Positions 25,778-32,536 of a DNA stretch of 64,000 nt are shown in pieces. A model generated the notes under the pieces. It saw only the letters and a program-made list of their open reading frames with translations. It had not been told where the DNA came from and ran no database searches. The first letter of the stretch is position 1. The number at the start of each line of letters is the position of its first letter. The DNA is from Sphingomonas_D zeicaulis (GTDB lineage: Bacteria; Pseudomonadota; Alphaproteobacteria; Sphingomonadales; Sphingomonadaceae), in the NCBI RefSeq assembly GCF_050433225.1, contig NZ_JBNPXQ010000001.1, positions 1,302,001 through 1,366,000 on the forward strand. The letters are read 5' to 3'. The position numbers were made by a program, and so were the translations under genes.

Positions 25778-26557
25778 TTACTCGCCGACGAGCGCGAGCA
25801 CGCGCAGCGGGCTGCCCGAGCCGCCCTGGATCTTCAGCGGCGCGGCGACGATGATCGCGCCGGTCGCGGGAAGCTGGTCGAGGTTGGTCAGGCATTGCAG
25901 GCCGTAACGGCCGGCACCGTGGAACAAGGTATGCGCCGGATACATCGGGTGCAGCAGATGTGCCTGGCCGGCATCGGTGCCGATCGTCTCGGTGCCGAAG
26001 CCATGCGCGTCACGCTCGTCGATCAGGAAACGCACGGCCTCCGCCGAGGGCCCCGGCGTGTGCGCGCCATCCGCGCGGCGGCCGGTATATTGGTCGACCG
26101 GCAGCTTGGACCAGTCGGTGCGCATCAGCACCCAGTGGCGCGGCGGGATCTTGCCATGCGCGGCCTCGAACGCCTCGATATCGGCGACCGTCAGCAGATA
26201 GTCCGGATCGGCGGCGCAGGCGGCGGACACGTCGATGACGACGGCGGGGGCGACGAAGGCGGCCGGATCGATCGCGTCGACCGTGTTGTCCGGCAACTCG
26301 GCACCGCTGACCCAGTGGATCGGCGCGTCGAAATGGGTGCCGGTATGCTCGCCGACGGTGAAATTGTTCCAATACCAGGCGACGCCGCGATCGTCGTAGC
26401 GCGAGATTTCCTGGCGGCTGAACGCGGCGGTCTGGCCGAACGGCTCGGGCAGGACGAGCAAGGGCGTGTCTTCCGACAGCGTCTGGGTGAGGTCGATCGT
26501 GCGAACACTGCCCGCGGCGAGCGCGGTGGCGAACTGGGCGAGGATGGCTGTTGTCAT
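25778..26557 (-). CDS. Cyclase family protein (kynurenine formamidase-like)
   Basis: A 259-residue metal-dependent hydrolase of the cyclase/KynB family. The zinc motif is present as GEHTGTHFDAPIHW (HxGTHxD) at about residues 60-72. Members open cyclic amides or hydrolyse N-formyl-kynurenine and related amides. ATG 26557 has an excellent GGAGGAAAAA upstream. No signal peptide, so cytoplasmic. It is the first gene of an operon with iorA and iorB (6-bp gap) and diverges from a MarR regulator. Because it is coupled with an aryl-2-oxoacid oxidoreductase, an aromatic (perhaps tryptophan-type) substrate is plausible, but this is inference. Confidence 0.85.
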   Translation of the reverse strand: MTTAILAQFATALAAGSVRTIDLTQTLSEDTPLLVLPEPFGQTAAFSRQEISRYDDRGVAWYWNNFTVGEHTGTHFDAPIHWVSGAELPDNTVDAIDPAAFVAPAVVIDVSAACAADPDYLLTVADIEAFEAAHGKIPPRHWVLMRTDWSKLPVDQYTGRRADGAHTPGPSAEAVRFLIDERDAHGFGTETIGTDAGQAHLLHPMYPAHTLFHGAGRYGLQCLTNLDQLPATGAIIVAAPLKIQGGSGSPLRVLALVGE

Positions 26558-26607
26558 GATTTTTCCTCCGTCTGGCTGGAGCGAATCGAAAGCTGCCTGA
26601 TAAAACG

Positions 26608-26617
26608 TGCATGTGCA
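26608..26617. promoter_or_regulatory. TGCATGTGCA palindrome, candidate MarR operator
   Basis: This short inverted repeat lies in the 126-bp divergent spacer between the cyclase operon and the MarR gene. It shares TGCACATG (reverse strand) with 20621-20628, next to the other MarR gene. It is a good position for repression of both directions. Confidence 0.35.
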
Positions 26618-26683
26618 ACTAATTTCGGGCATGGCTTGTGACGCGTCCGCCGATTGCCTAAGGGCGCCAAAGCGGAGGATCGG

Positions 26684-27151
26684 TTGGACAGTCGCATCTT
26701 GGGTGATCCCGGAACCCCGGCGTTCCAGGTGGACAAATATCCGTTCTACCGGCTCAACCGGCTGGTCGGCCGCTACAACGGCATCATCGACGCGCGGCTG
26801 CGCGCGATCGATCTCGACATTCCGAGCTGGCGCGTGCTGATGATCCTGGGCGGACAGGCGCCGCGCGGCGTCCGCGAGATCGCCGAGGCCGCGGTGATCC
26901 CGCTCTCGACGATGACCCGCATCATCCAGCGCATGGCCGCCGCCGGCCTTGTCGCCCCCGCCGCCAGCGCGGAGGATGCGCGGGTAACAGAGGTGTCACT
27001 ACTTGGCCTCGGCGAGACCAAGCTCAGCGAGGCACGCGAAGTAACCGCGCCGGTCTATGCGCGGATTATCGACGGCTTCTCGGCGCGGGATTTCGAGAAA
27101 TTGCTGGCGCTGCTGGGGAGGCTGGATGAGAATTTGGAAGGGCTGCGATAG
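26684..27151 (+). CDS. MarR family transcriptional regulator, TTG start
   Basis: A 155-residue MarR-fold regulator. The helix-turn-helix reads REIAEAAVIPLSTMTRIIQR and the wing AGLVAPAASAEDARVTEVSL. I chose TTG 26684 because GCGGAGGA lies 5 nt upstream; the frame continues to 26654 but has no ribosome site there. It is divergent from the cyclase-iorAB operon and probably represses it. It shares the overall pattern and several HTH residues with the regulator at 20018-20539, which suggests they arose by duplication. The ligand may be an aromatic or 2-oxo acid (inference). Confidence 0.85.
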   Translation: MDSRILGDPGTPAFQVDKYPFYRLNRLVGRYNGIIDARLRAIDLDIPSWRVLMILGGQAPRGVREIAEAAVIPLSTMTRIIQRMAAAGLVAPAASAEDARVTEVSLLGLGETKLSEAREVTAPVYARIIDGFSARDFEKLLALLGRLDENLEGLR

Positions 27152-27604
27152 CGTGCGCGACCAAAAATCATGAATGGCCAAGCCCCAACGTGGGGATAGG
27201 CCGATCTTCGGAAAATTAAACGCATATCGTTGAGCGCATTGAAGGCGCTTCCTGCGGCTTCGATGCTTTGCCGACCGGCTCAGCACCAAGACGCTCGTCC
27301 AGCAGCGCGACCCAGCATTCGAACTAGACGATCAAGCTTGTTCATGACGGTAACGACTTCATCGGCGGATAGGCAGGTCGAGCTCAGGTAGGGTGGGTGG
27401 TGCGCCGCGCGCCCGCCAAGAAAGTGTGCACCATGGCGAAGCGTTGCGAAGGTGCCTCGTTCTGCCGCCCCCCAAACGCCCCACGTCACATCGCGGCTAA
27501 TGGATGTAACCGATCCCTGCGTTTGGGCGAAAGGTGGGAAATAAACGTCGGCTCCGATCGCACGAGCCTGGCATGGAAGCGCCCTCGACGAGGAGATAAT
27601 CAAA
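27152..27604. other. Intergenic region of 453 bp, no supportable gene
   Basis: GC content drops compared with the flanks. On the minus strand an open frame (27280-27603) ends in a helical-looking stretch (LSADEVVTVMNKLDRLVRML), but the rest looks random and no ribosome site supports it. No terminator with a U-tract is seen. Just before the next gene there is AGGAGAT, a good ribosome site. The region could be a junction of imported DNA. Confidence 0.4.
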
Positions 27605-28576
27605 ATGCGTCGCCCGCCCCTTCGCCTCGTGTATAGATCACTGACACTTGCGGTTGCATCTCTCTGTGTATTTTGCCTCGCGCCGGCGGCATGGGCCGCT
27701 CCATTGCGATCGGCTCATTCGACCATTACCTACCACAGAGTGCAGATCGACGGCGTCGGGATCTTCTATCGCGAGGCCGGACCCAAAGATGCGCCGACGA
27801 TCATTCTGTTGCACGGGTTCCCAACTTCGTCTCACCAATATGAAACGTTAATCCCGCTGCTGGCCGCGGAATACCACATCATCGCGCCAGATTATCCGGG
27901 TTTCGGACAAAGCGATGCGCCCGATCCGTCTGCATTCATGTATACGTTCGATCATCTTGCGAAGGTGATGGACGATCTGATCGTCAGCCTCGGCATCAAC
28001 CGCTACAGCTTCTACATTCACGATTATGGTGCGCCAATTGGCTTTCGCTTGATGCTGGCGCATCCAGAGCGCGTTCACGCCCTGATCGTTCAAAATGGCA
28101 ATGCATACCAGGAAGGGTTGGGCAAAAAGTGGGCCGGTATCGCCCAATACTGGGCTGATCCGAAAGCTCATCGAAAGATACTTGAGACCTTTTTGTCGCT
28201 GGAGACGACCAAGCTGCGTCATAGGGCGGGCAGCCTGCATCCCGAGCGCTACAATCCTGACGCATGGCTAGGCGAATTTGCTCACCTGTCCAAGCCCGGG
28301 CAACACGCGATCCAGGCGGCATTGCTATACGACTACCGAACCAATGTTGCAGCCTATCCGCAGTGGCAGGCTTGGCTTCGCGAGCACCAGCCGCCCACCT
28401 TGGTCGTGTGGGGAGCCAATGACCCATCCTTCATCGCGGCAGGAGGCGCGGCCTACAGGAAAGACCTGCCCCATGCGGACATTCATTTGCTCGACGCAGG
28501 CCACTTCGCGCTCGACGAAAGAGCCGAGGAGATTGCAAGGCTGATTCTCGAATTCATGTCGAGACACCCGGCATGA
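27605..28576 (+). CDS. Exported alpha/beta hydrolase, dehalogenase/epoxide hydrolase type
   Basis: A 323-residue alpha/beta hydrolase with a signal peptide (to AAWA, about residue 32). The mature enzyme carries the oxyanion HGFP (LLHGFPTSS) and a nucleophile-elbow sequence HDYGAPIG, where the nucleophile is aspartate. This marks the haloalkane dehalogenase/epoxide hydrolase group rather than serine esterases. Further triad members are the aspartate in WGANDPSF and the histidine in DAGHFALDE. ATG 27605 follows AGGAGAT. Codon use is less GC-rich than in its neighbours and the flanking spacers are long, so it may have been acquired by transfer. Substrate unknown. Confidence 0.85.
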   Translation: MRRPPLRLVYRSLTLAVASLCVFCLAPAAWAAPLRSAHSTITYHRVQIDGVGIFYREAGPKDAPTIILLHGFPTSSHQYETLIPLLAAEYHIIAPDYPGFGQSDAPDPSAFMYTFDHLAKVMDDLIVSLGINRYSFYIHDYGAPIGFRLMLAHPERVHALIVQNGNAYQEGLGKKWAGIAQYWADPKAHRKILETFLSLETTKLRHRAGSLHPERYNPDAWLGEFAHLSKPGQHAIQAALLYDYRTNVAAYPQWQAWLREHQPPTLVVWGANDPSFIAAGGAAYRKDLPHADIHLLDAGHFALDERAEEIARLILEFMSRHPA

Positions 28577-28702
28577 GCAACCGGTGCCTTTGCTGACCGA
28601 CCGCAGCGGACAACCGATCGCAAGCTCCAGGCTGGTTCGGACGTCCCCTTAAGCTGATCACAGCGATCCGGAGTGATCGGGAGAGGCCGAATGCCTTGTC
28701 AT

Positions 28703-28733
28703 GGCGGGCGCGGGCCGGAAGCCCGCCCCCGCC
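28703..28733 (-). terminator. GC-rich stem-loop after the flavin reductase gene
   Basis: The arms GGCGGG..CGGGC and GCCCG..CCCGCC enclose a GGAA-type loop, 10 bp beyond the minus-strand stop at 28743. No U-tract follows. It probably stabilises or ends the nitrilase-flavin reductase transcript. Confidence 0.5.
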
Positions 28734-28742
28734 AACGCCACG

Positions 28743-29366
28743 TTACTTCACATCCGCAAAACGCGGCCGTTCCAACTGGAACAGGTCCGTCGTCCGCGCA
28801 TACCAGCCTGCGCCATGCACGCGGCCGACCAGCCCCATTGCCGGCGTGTCGAGGTGGCAGCGGTCGGCGTCCAGTACGAGATGGTCGGCGACGTGCATCG
28901 TCACCACCTCGCCGATCACGATGATCTGCTGCGGCCCAGGATGCACCGCCTGCAGCAGCCGGCATTCCATGCTGACCGGCGCGGAGGCGATGCGGGGCGG
29001 GGCAACATGGTCGCTGGGGATCAGGTCTAGCCCGGCATAGCTGGCCTCGTCCCACCCCGGCGGCGCGTCGATGCAGGTCGCGTTCATCGCCGCGGCGTCG
29101 GTTTCGGAGACGAGGTTCACCACGAACTCGCCGCGCGCGAGGATGTTGGCGGGGGTATCCTTGGGCTCGCCATTCTCGCGCACGAGGAAGCCCAGCACCA
29201 CCGTCGGCGGCGTATGCCCCATCACGTTGAAGAAGCTGTAGGGCGCGGTGTTCAACCGGCCTTTCGGATCGAGGCTGGTCACCCAGGCGATCGGCCGCGG
29301 CGTGACCGAGGAGGCGAGCAGCTTGTAGCGCTCGGCCCCCGCCAATTCTGCCATGTCGAAGCGCAT
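28743..29366 (-). CDS. Flavin reductase family protein
   Basis: A 207-residue FMN-binding split-barrel protein of the flavin reductase/NADH:FMN oxidoreductase-like family. Recognisable parts are SVTPRPIAWVTSLDPKG, NTAPYSFFNVMGHTPPTV and GEFVVNLVSETDAAAMNAT. Such proteins reduce FMN for partner oxygenases or act as small flavoenzymes. It begins 1 bp after the nitrilase stop, so the pair is cotranscribed. The GDO operon next door contains a flavin hydroxylase, but that one is of the FAD/NADPH type and should not need this partner. Its real partner is unknown. Confidence 0.87.
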   Translation of the reverse strand: MRFDMAELAGAERYKLLASSVTPRPIAWVTSLDPKGRLNTAPYSFFNVMGHTPPTVVLGFLVRENGEPKDTPANILARGEFVVNLVSETDAAAMNATCIDAPPGWDEASYAGLDLIPSDHVAPPRIASAPVSMECRLLQAVHPGPQQIIVIGEVVTMHVADHLVLDADRCHLDTPAMGLVGRVHGAGWYARTTDLFQLERPRFADVK

Positions 29367-29367
29367 G

Positions 29368-30297
29368 TCAGCCGATCCAGTTGGTCGCGGTGCGCGGGCG
29401 GGTGTCGACCTCCAGACGGAACACGTCCGGCCGCGAATAATGGCCGCTCGCGTCGAAATCGTAACGGCCGCGGATCACCTCGTCGGTCTCCAGATCGGCG
29501 TAGAGGATGGTCTCGCCGCTATAGTCGGGTCCGGCGAGCAGGTCGCCCAGCGGCCCCGCGATCAGGCTGCCGCCGCGCATCAGCACCGTTTCCGGATCGT
29601 CGCCCAGCGCGCATTCATAGTCGGCGGGGTAGGCGCCGCGGGTGATGTGCTGGCAGCTCGACAGCACGAAGCATCGGCCCTCCAGCGCGATGTGGCGCAT
29701 CGAGGCGACCCAGCCGTCGCGATCGTCCGCGGTCGGCGCGCAATAGATGGTGATGCCCTGCGAATACATCGCCAGGCGCAGCGCCGGCATGTAATTCTCC
29801 CAGCAGATCACCGCGCCCACCTTGCCCATGCTGGTCTCGAACACCGGCAAGGTCGAACCGTCGCCGAAGCCCCAGATCAGCCGCTCGGCGCCGGTCGGCA
29901 TCAGCTTGCGATGCTTGCCGATCAGCCCCTTGGCGCCATCGAAGAACAGGGCGGTGCAATAGAGCGTGGCGCCGTCGCGCTCGATCACGCCGATCACGAA
30001 GAACAGCCCGGTCTCACGCGCGGCATCGACCAGCAGCGCGACTTCCGGCCCGTCGAGATCGATCGCGGCGGAATGATAGCGTGAGAACATGTCGCGCCCC
30101 TCGGGCTTGCGCATCCCCACCGGCGTGCCGAACGAACAGCCCTTGGGATAGCCGCCCAGCATCGCTTCGGGAAACACGGCCAGTTGCGCGCCGCCGGCCG
30201 CCGCCTCACGCACGAGGCCGGCAACCTTGGCCGCCGCCGCCGGTGTGTCGAAGGGAATCGAAGCCGCTTGCACGACGGCTGCCCGAAACTTGCTCAT
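29368..30297 (-). CDS. Nitrilase / carbon-nitrogen hydrolase
   Basis: A 309-residue cytoplasmic enzyme of the nitrilase branch, which hydrolyses nitriles (R-CN) to acids and ammonia. The triad is visible: Glu44 (VFPEAMLGGYP), Lys131 (GKHRKLMPT) and Cys165 (VICWENYMP). The CWENYMP block is the signature of true nitrilases rather than amidases. ATG 30297 has GGAGGTC upstream; the longer frame to 30411 has no such site. The gene diverges from the gentisate-route operon over 107 bp. It may supply an aromatic acid from a nitrile to that operon, which is inference; arylacetonitriles or cyanide are other options. Confidence 0.88.
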   Translation of the reverse strand: MSKFRAAVVQAASIPFDTPAAAAKVAGLVREAAAGGAQLAVFPEAMLGGYPKGCSFGTPVGMRKPEGRDMFSRYHSAAIDLDGPEVALLVDAARETGLFFVIGVIERDGATLYCTALFFDGAKGLIGKHRKLMPTGAERLIWGFGDGSTLPVFETSMGKVGAVICWENYMPALRLAMYSQGITIYCAPTADDRDGWVASMRHIALEGRCFVLSSCQHITRGAYPADYECALGDDPETVLMRGGSLIAGPLGDLLAGPDYSGETILYADLETDEVIRGRYDFDASGHYSRPDVFRLEVDTRPRTATNWIG

Positions 30298-30351
30298 CTG
30301 ACCTCCACGGATCTGGATCACGAATAGCGATAGCCTCTTTTCGGAGGACGG

Positions 30352-30380
30352 TTGACAGGACGCAACAGGAAATTTTAAGC
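30352..30380 (+). promoter_or_regulatory. Probable sigma-70 promoter of the gentisate-route operon
   Basis: A consensus -35 TTGACA (30352-30357) is followed at 17 nt by a weak -10 (TTAAGC) overlapping TTTTAA. The start codon is at 30405. The short spacer from the divergent nitrilase gene should also hold a MarR site, which I cannot pinpoint. Confidence 0.45.
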
Positions 30381-30404
30381 CTATAACAATTGGAGGGCCG
30401 ACAC

Positions 30405-31535
30405 ATGGCAACCAGCAGGCACGATCAGTATCGCGAAGACGTCATCGGCCGCGCGAATGTCGCGGATACCGAGGAGCTTGTCGACTTCTACGGGGATCTC
30501 GAACGCTTCCACGCCGGCGCGCTGTGGACGGTGGCGAACAGGATCGAACCGTGGCAGCCCGAGTCGCGATCGGTGCCGGTGCTGTGGCGCTATCAGGATC
30601 TGCGCCCGCACGTGCTGCGCGCGCTGGATCTGGTGACGCCCGAGAAGGCCGGCCGCCGCGTCGTCTATCTCAACAATCCGGGGCGGGGGGATGATGCCGC
30701 CGCCGCGGTCGGCTGGCTCTATTCGGGGCTGCAGGTGATGAACCCGGGCGAGGTGGCCTCCAGCCACCGCCATTCGGCCTCGGCGATCCGCTTCATCATG
30801 GAAGGGCAGGGCGCCTTCACCAATGTCGACGGCCACAAGATGCCGCTCAACGCCAATGATTTCGTGCTGACCCCCAACGGCACCTGGCACGAACATGGCG
30901 TGGCGGCGGAAGGCACGACCTGCATCTGGCAGGACGGGCTGGATATCCCGCTGATGAACGCGCTGGAAGCCAATTTCTACGAGGTCCATCCGGAACTGCA
31001 GCAAGCGGTGACCTTCCCGGTCGACGACACGACGATGCGCTGGGGCAATCCCGGCCTGCGTCCGGCCGGCGAAAGCTGGTCCAAGCGCTATTCGCCGATG
31101 TTCAAATATGAATGGGCGCCGACCTATGAGGCGCTGTTGCGCGCCGCCGAGGTCAGCGAAGGATCGCCGTTCGACGGCATCCACATGGATTATGTCGATC
31201 CCAGCACCGGCGGCCCGGTGATGACGACGATGGGCGCCTCGATCCAGATGCTGCGCCCCGGCGAGCACACCAAGGCGCACCGCGAGGTCGGCAGTTTCCT
31301 TTATCAGTGCTGCAAGGGCCGCGGCTATTCGATCATCAACGGCCAGCGTTTCGACTGGCAGGAACGCGACATCTTCTGCGTGCCCTCCTGGATGTTCCAC
31401 GAACATGTGAACCTCTCGGAGAGCGAGGATGCCTGCCTGTTCTCGTTCCATGACCTGCCGGTGATGCGCTCGCTCAACCTCTACCGGCAGGAAGCGCTCG
31501 CCGAAAATGGCGGCCACCAGCCGATCCTCGCCTGA
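30405..31535 (+). CDS. Gentisate 1,2-dioxygenase-like bicupin
   Basis: A 376-residue cupin protein of the gentisate/1-hydroxy-2-naphthoate dioxygenase family. These enzymes use Fe(II) and O2 to open the ring of gentisate to maleylpyruvate. The N-terminal cupin holds the iron ligands (SSHRHSASAIRFIMEG...NGTWHEHG), and the C-terminal cupin carries KAHREVGSFLYQCCKG and WMFHEHVN. Length and layout match the family. ATG 30405 follows GGAGGG. It is the first gene of an operon with an FAH hydrolase, the salicylyl-CoA hydroxylase homolog, a thioesterase and a MarR regulator, which supports gentisate as substrate. Salicylate or hydroxynaphthoate 1,2-cleavage remains possible. Confidence 0.85.
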   Translation: MATSRHDQYREDVIGRANVADTEELVDFYGDLERFHAGALWTVANRIEPWQPESRSVPVLWRYQDLRPHVLRALDLVTPEKAGRRVVYLNNPGRGDDAAAAVGWLYSGLQVMNPGEVASSHRHSASAIRFIMEGQGAFTNVDGHKMPLNANDFVLTPNGTWHEHGVAAEGTTCIWQDGLDIPLMNALEANFYEVHPELQQAVTFPVDDTTMRWGNPGLRPAGESWSKRYSPMFKYEWAPTYEALLRAAEVSEGSPFDGIHMDYVDPSTGGPVMTTMGASIQMLRPGEHTKAHREVGSFLYQCCKGRGYSIINGQRFDWQERDIFCVPSWMFHEHVNLSESEDACLFSFHDLPVMRSLNLYRQEALAENGGHQPILA

Positions 31536-31563
31536 CACCATCCAAGAAGCGGAAAGTCACAGC

Positions 31564-32475
31564 ATGCGTCTTGTCACCTATCGTCGTTCGATCGAATCCG
31601 AAGCGCGGCTCGGCGCCATCGTCGACGGCCTCGTCGCCGATATCGCGATGCTCGGCCGCGCCGCCGGCGTGGAACTGCCGCACCGGATGCTCGATTTCAT
31701 CGATCTGGGGTCCACCGCGATCCCTGCGGTCACCGCGATGCTCAAGGATGCCGCCAAGGCGTGGCCCATCGGCGTCGCGGTGCCGCTGACCAGCGTCACC
31801 CTGCTCGCGCCGATCCCGCGCCCGCGCAAGAACATCTTCGGCATCGGCCTGAACTATATCGATCATGTCGCCGAATCGGCGGCCGCGCTCGATACCTCGC
31901 CGGATTTGCCCAAGCAGCCGGTGATCTTCTCCAAGCCGCCGACGACGGTGATCGGGCCCAATGATCCGGTGCGCCTCAACGCCAAGATCACCAAGCAGCT
32001 CGACTGGGAAGTCGAACTCGCCGCGATCATCGGCTCGGGCGCCAAGGCGGTCACGCGTGAGAATGCGCTGTCGCACGTGTTCGGCTACTCGCTGATCGTC
32101 GACATGAGCGCGCGCGATTGCCGCCGCGCCGGCCAGTGGATCTATTCGAAGGGGCAGGACAGCTACGCGCCGATGGGTCCGTGCATCGTCACCGCGGACG
32201 AGATCCCCGACCCGCAGACGCTGGACTTGTGGCTGACCGTCAACGGCGTCGAGAAGCAGCGTTCGAACACCAGCCACATGCTGTTCAAGGTCGACGAGCT
32301 GATCGCCGATCTGTCGCAGGGCATCAGCCTGGAACCGGGTGACATCATCGCCACCGGCACGCCCGAGGGCGTCGGTGCCGGCCGCACCCCGCAAGAATGG
32401 CTGGGTGCGGGCGACATGATCGTCGCCACCGTCGAGGGCATCGGCCAGCTCCGCGTGCCGGTCGTTCCGGCCTGA
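31564..32475 (+). CDS. Fumarylacetoacetate hydrolase (FAH) family protein
   Basis: A 303-residue FAH-fold hydrolase. The core shows FGIGLNYIDHVAES, SKPPTTVIGPNDPV, DWEVELAAIIG (metal glutamates) and VDMSARD (aspartate). In gentisate pathways this family cleaves fumarylpyruvate to fumarate and pyruvate, or maleylpyruvate directly to malate and pyruvate. No maleylpyruvate isomerase is found nearby, so direct hydrolysis of maleylpyruvate is an open option. ATG 31564 lies 28 bp after the dioxygenase stop, with GCGGAAAG upstream. Cytoplasmic. Confidence 0.87.
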   Translation: MRLVTYRRSIESEARLGAIVDGLVADIAMLGRAAGVELPHRMLDFIDLGSTAIPAVTAMLKDAAKAWPIGVAVPLTSVTLLAPIPRPRKNIFGIGLNYIDHVAESAAALDTSPDLPKQPVIFSKPPTTVIGPNDPVRLNAKITKQLDWEVELAAIIGSGAKAVTRENALSHVFGYSLIVDMSARDCRRAGQWIYSKGQDSYAPMGPCIVTADEIPDPQTLDLWLTVNGVEKQRSNTSHMLFKVDELIADLSQGISLEPGDIIATGTPEGVGAGRTPQEWLGAGDMIVATVEGIGQLRVPVVPA

Positions 32476-32536
32476 TCATCCCTCTTTGCCGGGCCGCATC
32501 GTCGCGGCCCGGCCCTGAAGAAAGTTGGGTAGGCGC

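Noticed and set aside
23633..26641. A 1002-codon plus-strand frame over iorA, iorB and the cyclase gene
   Set aside because: It covers three well-supported genes on the other strand and has no family-like sequence.
27280..27603. A minus-strand frame of 107 codons before the dehalogenase-like gene
   Set aside because: The N-terminal part looks random and no start signal is visible. Only the last 25 residues look helical.
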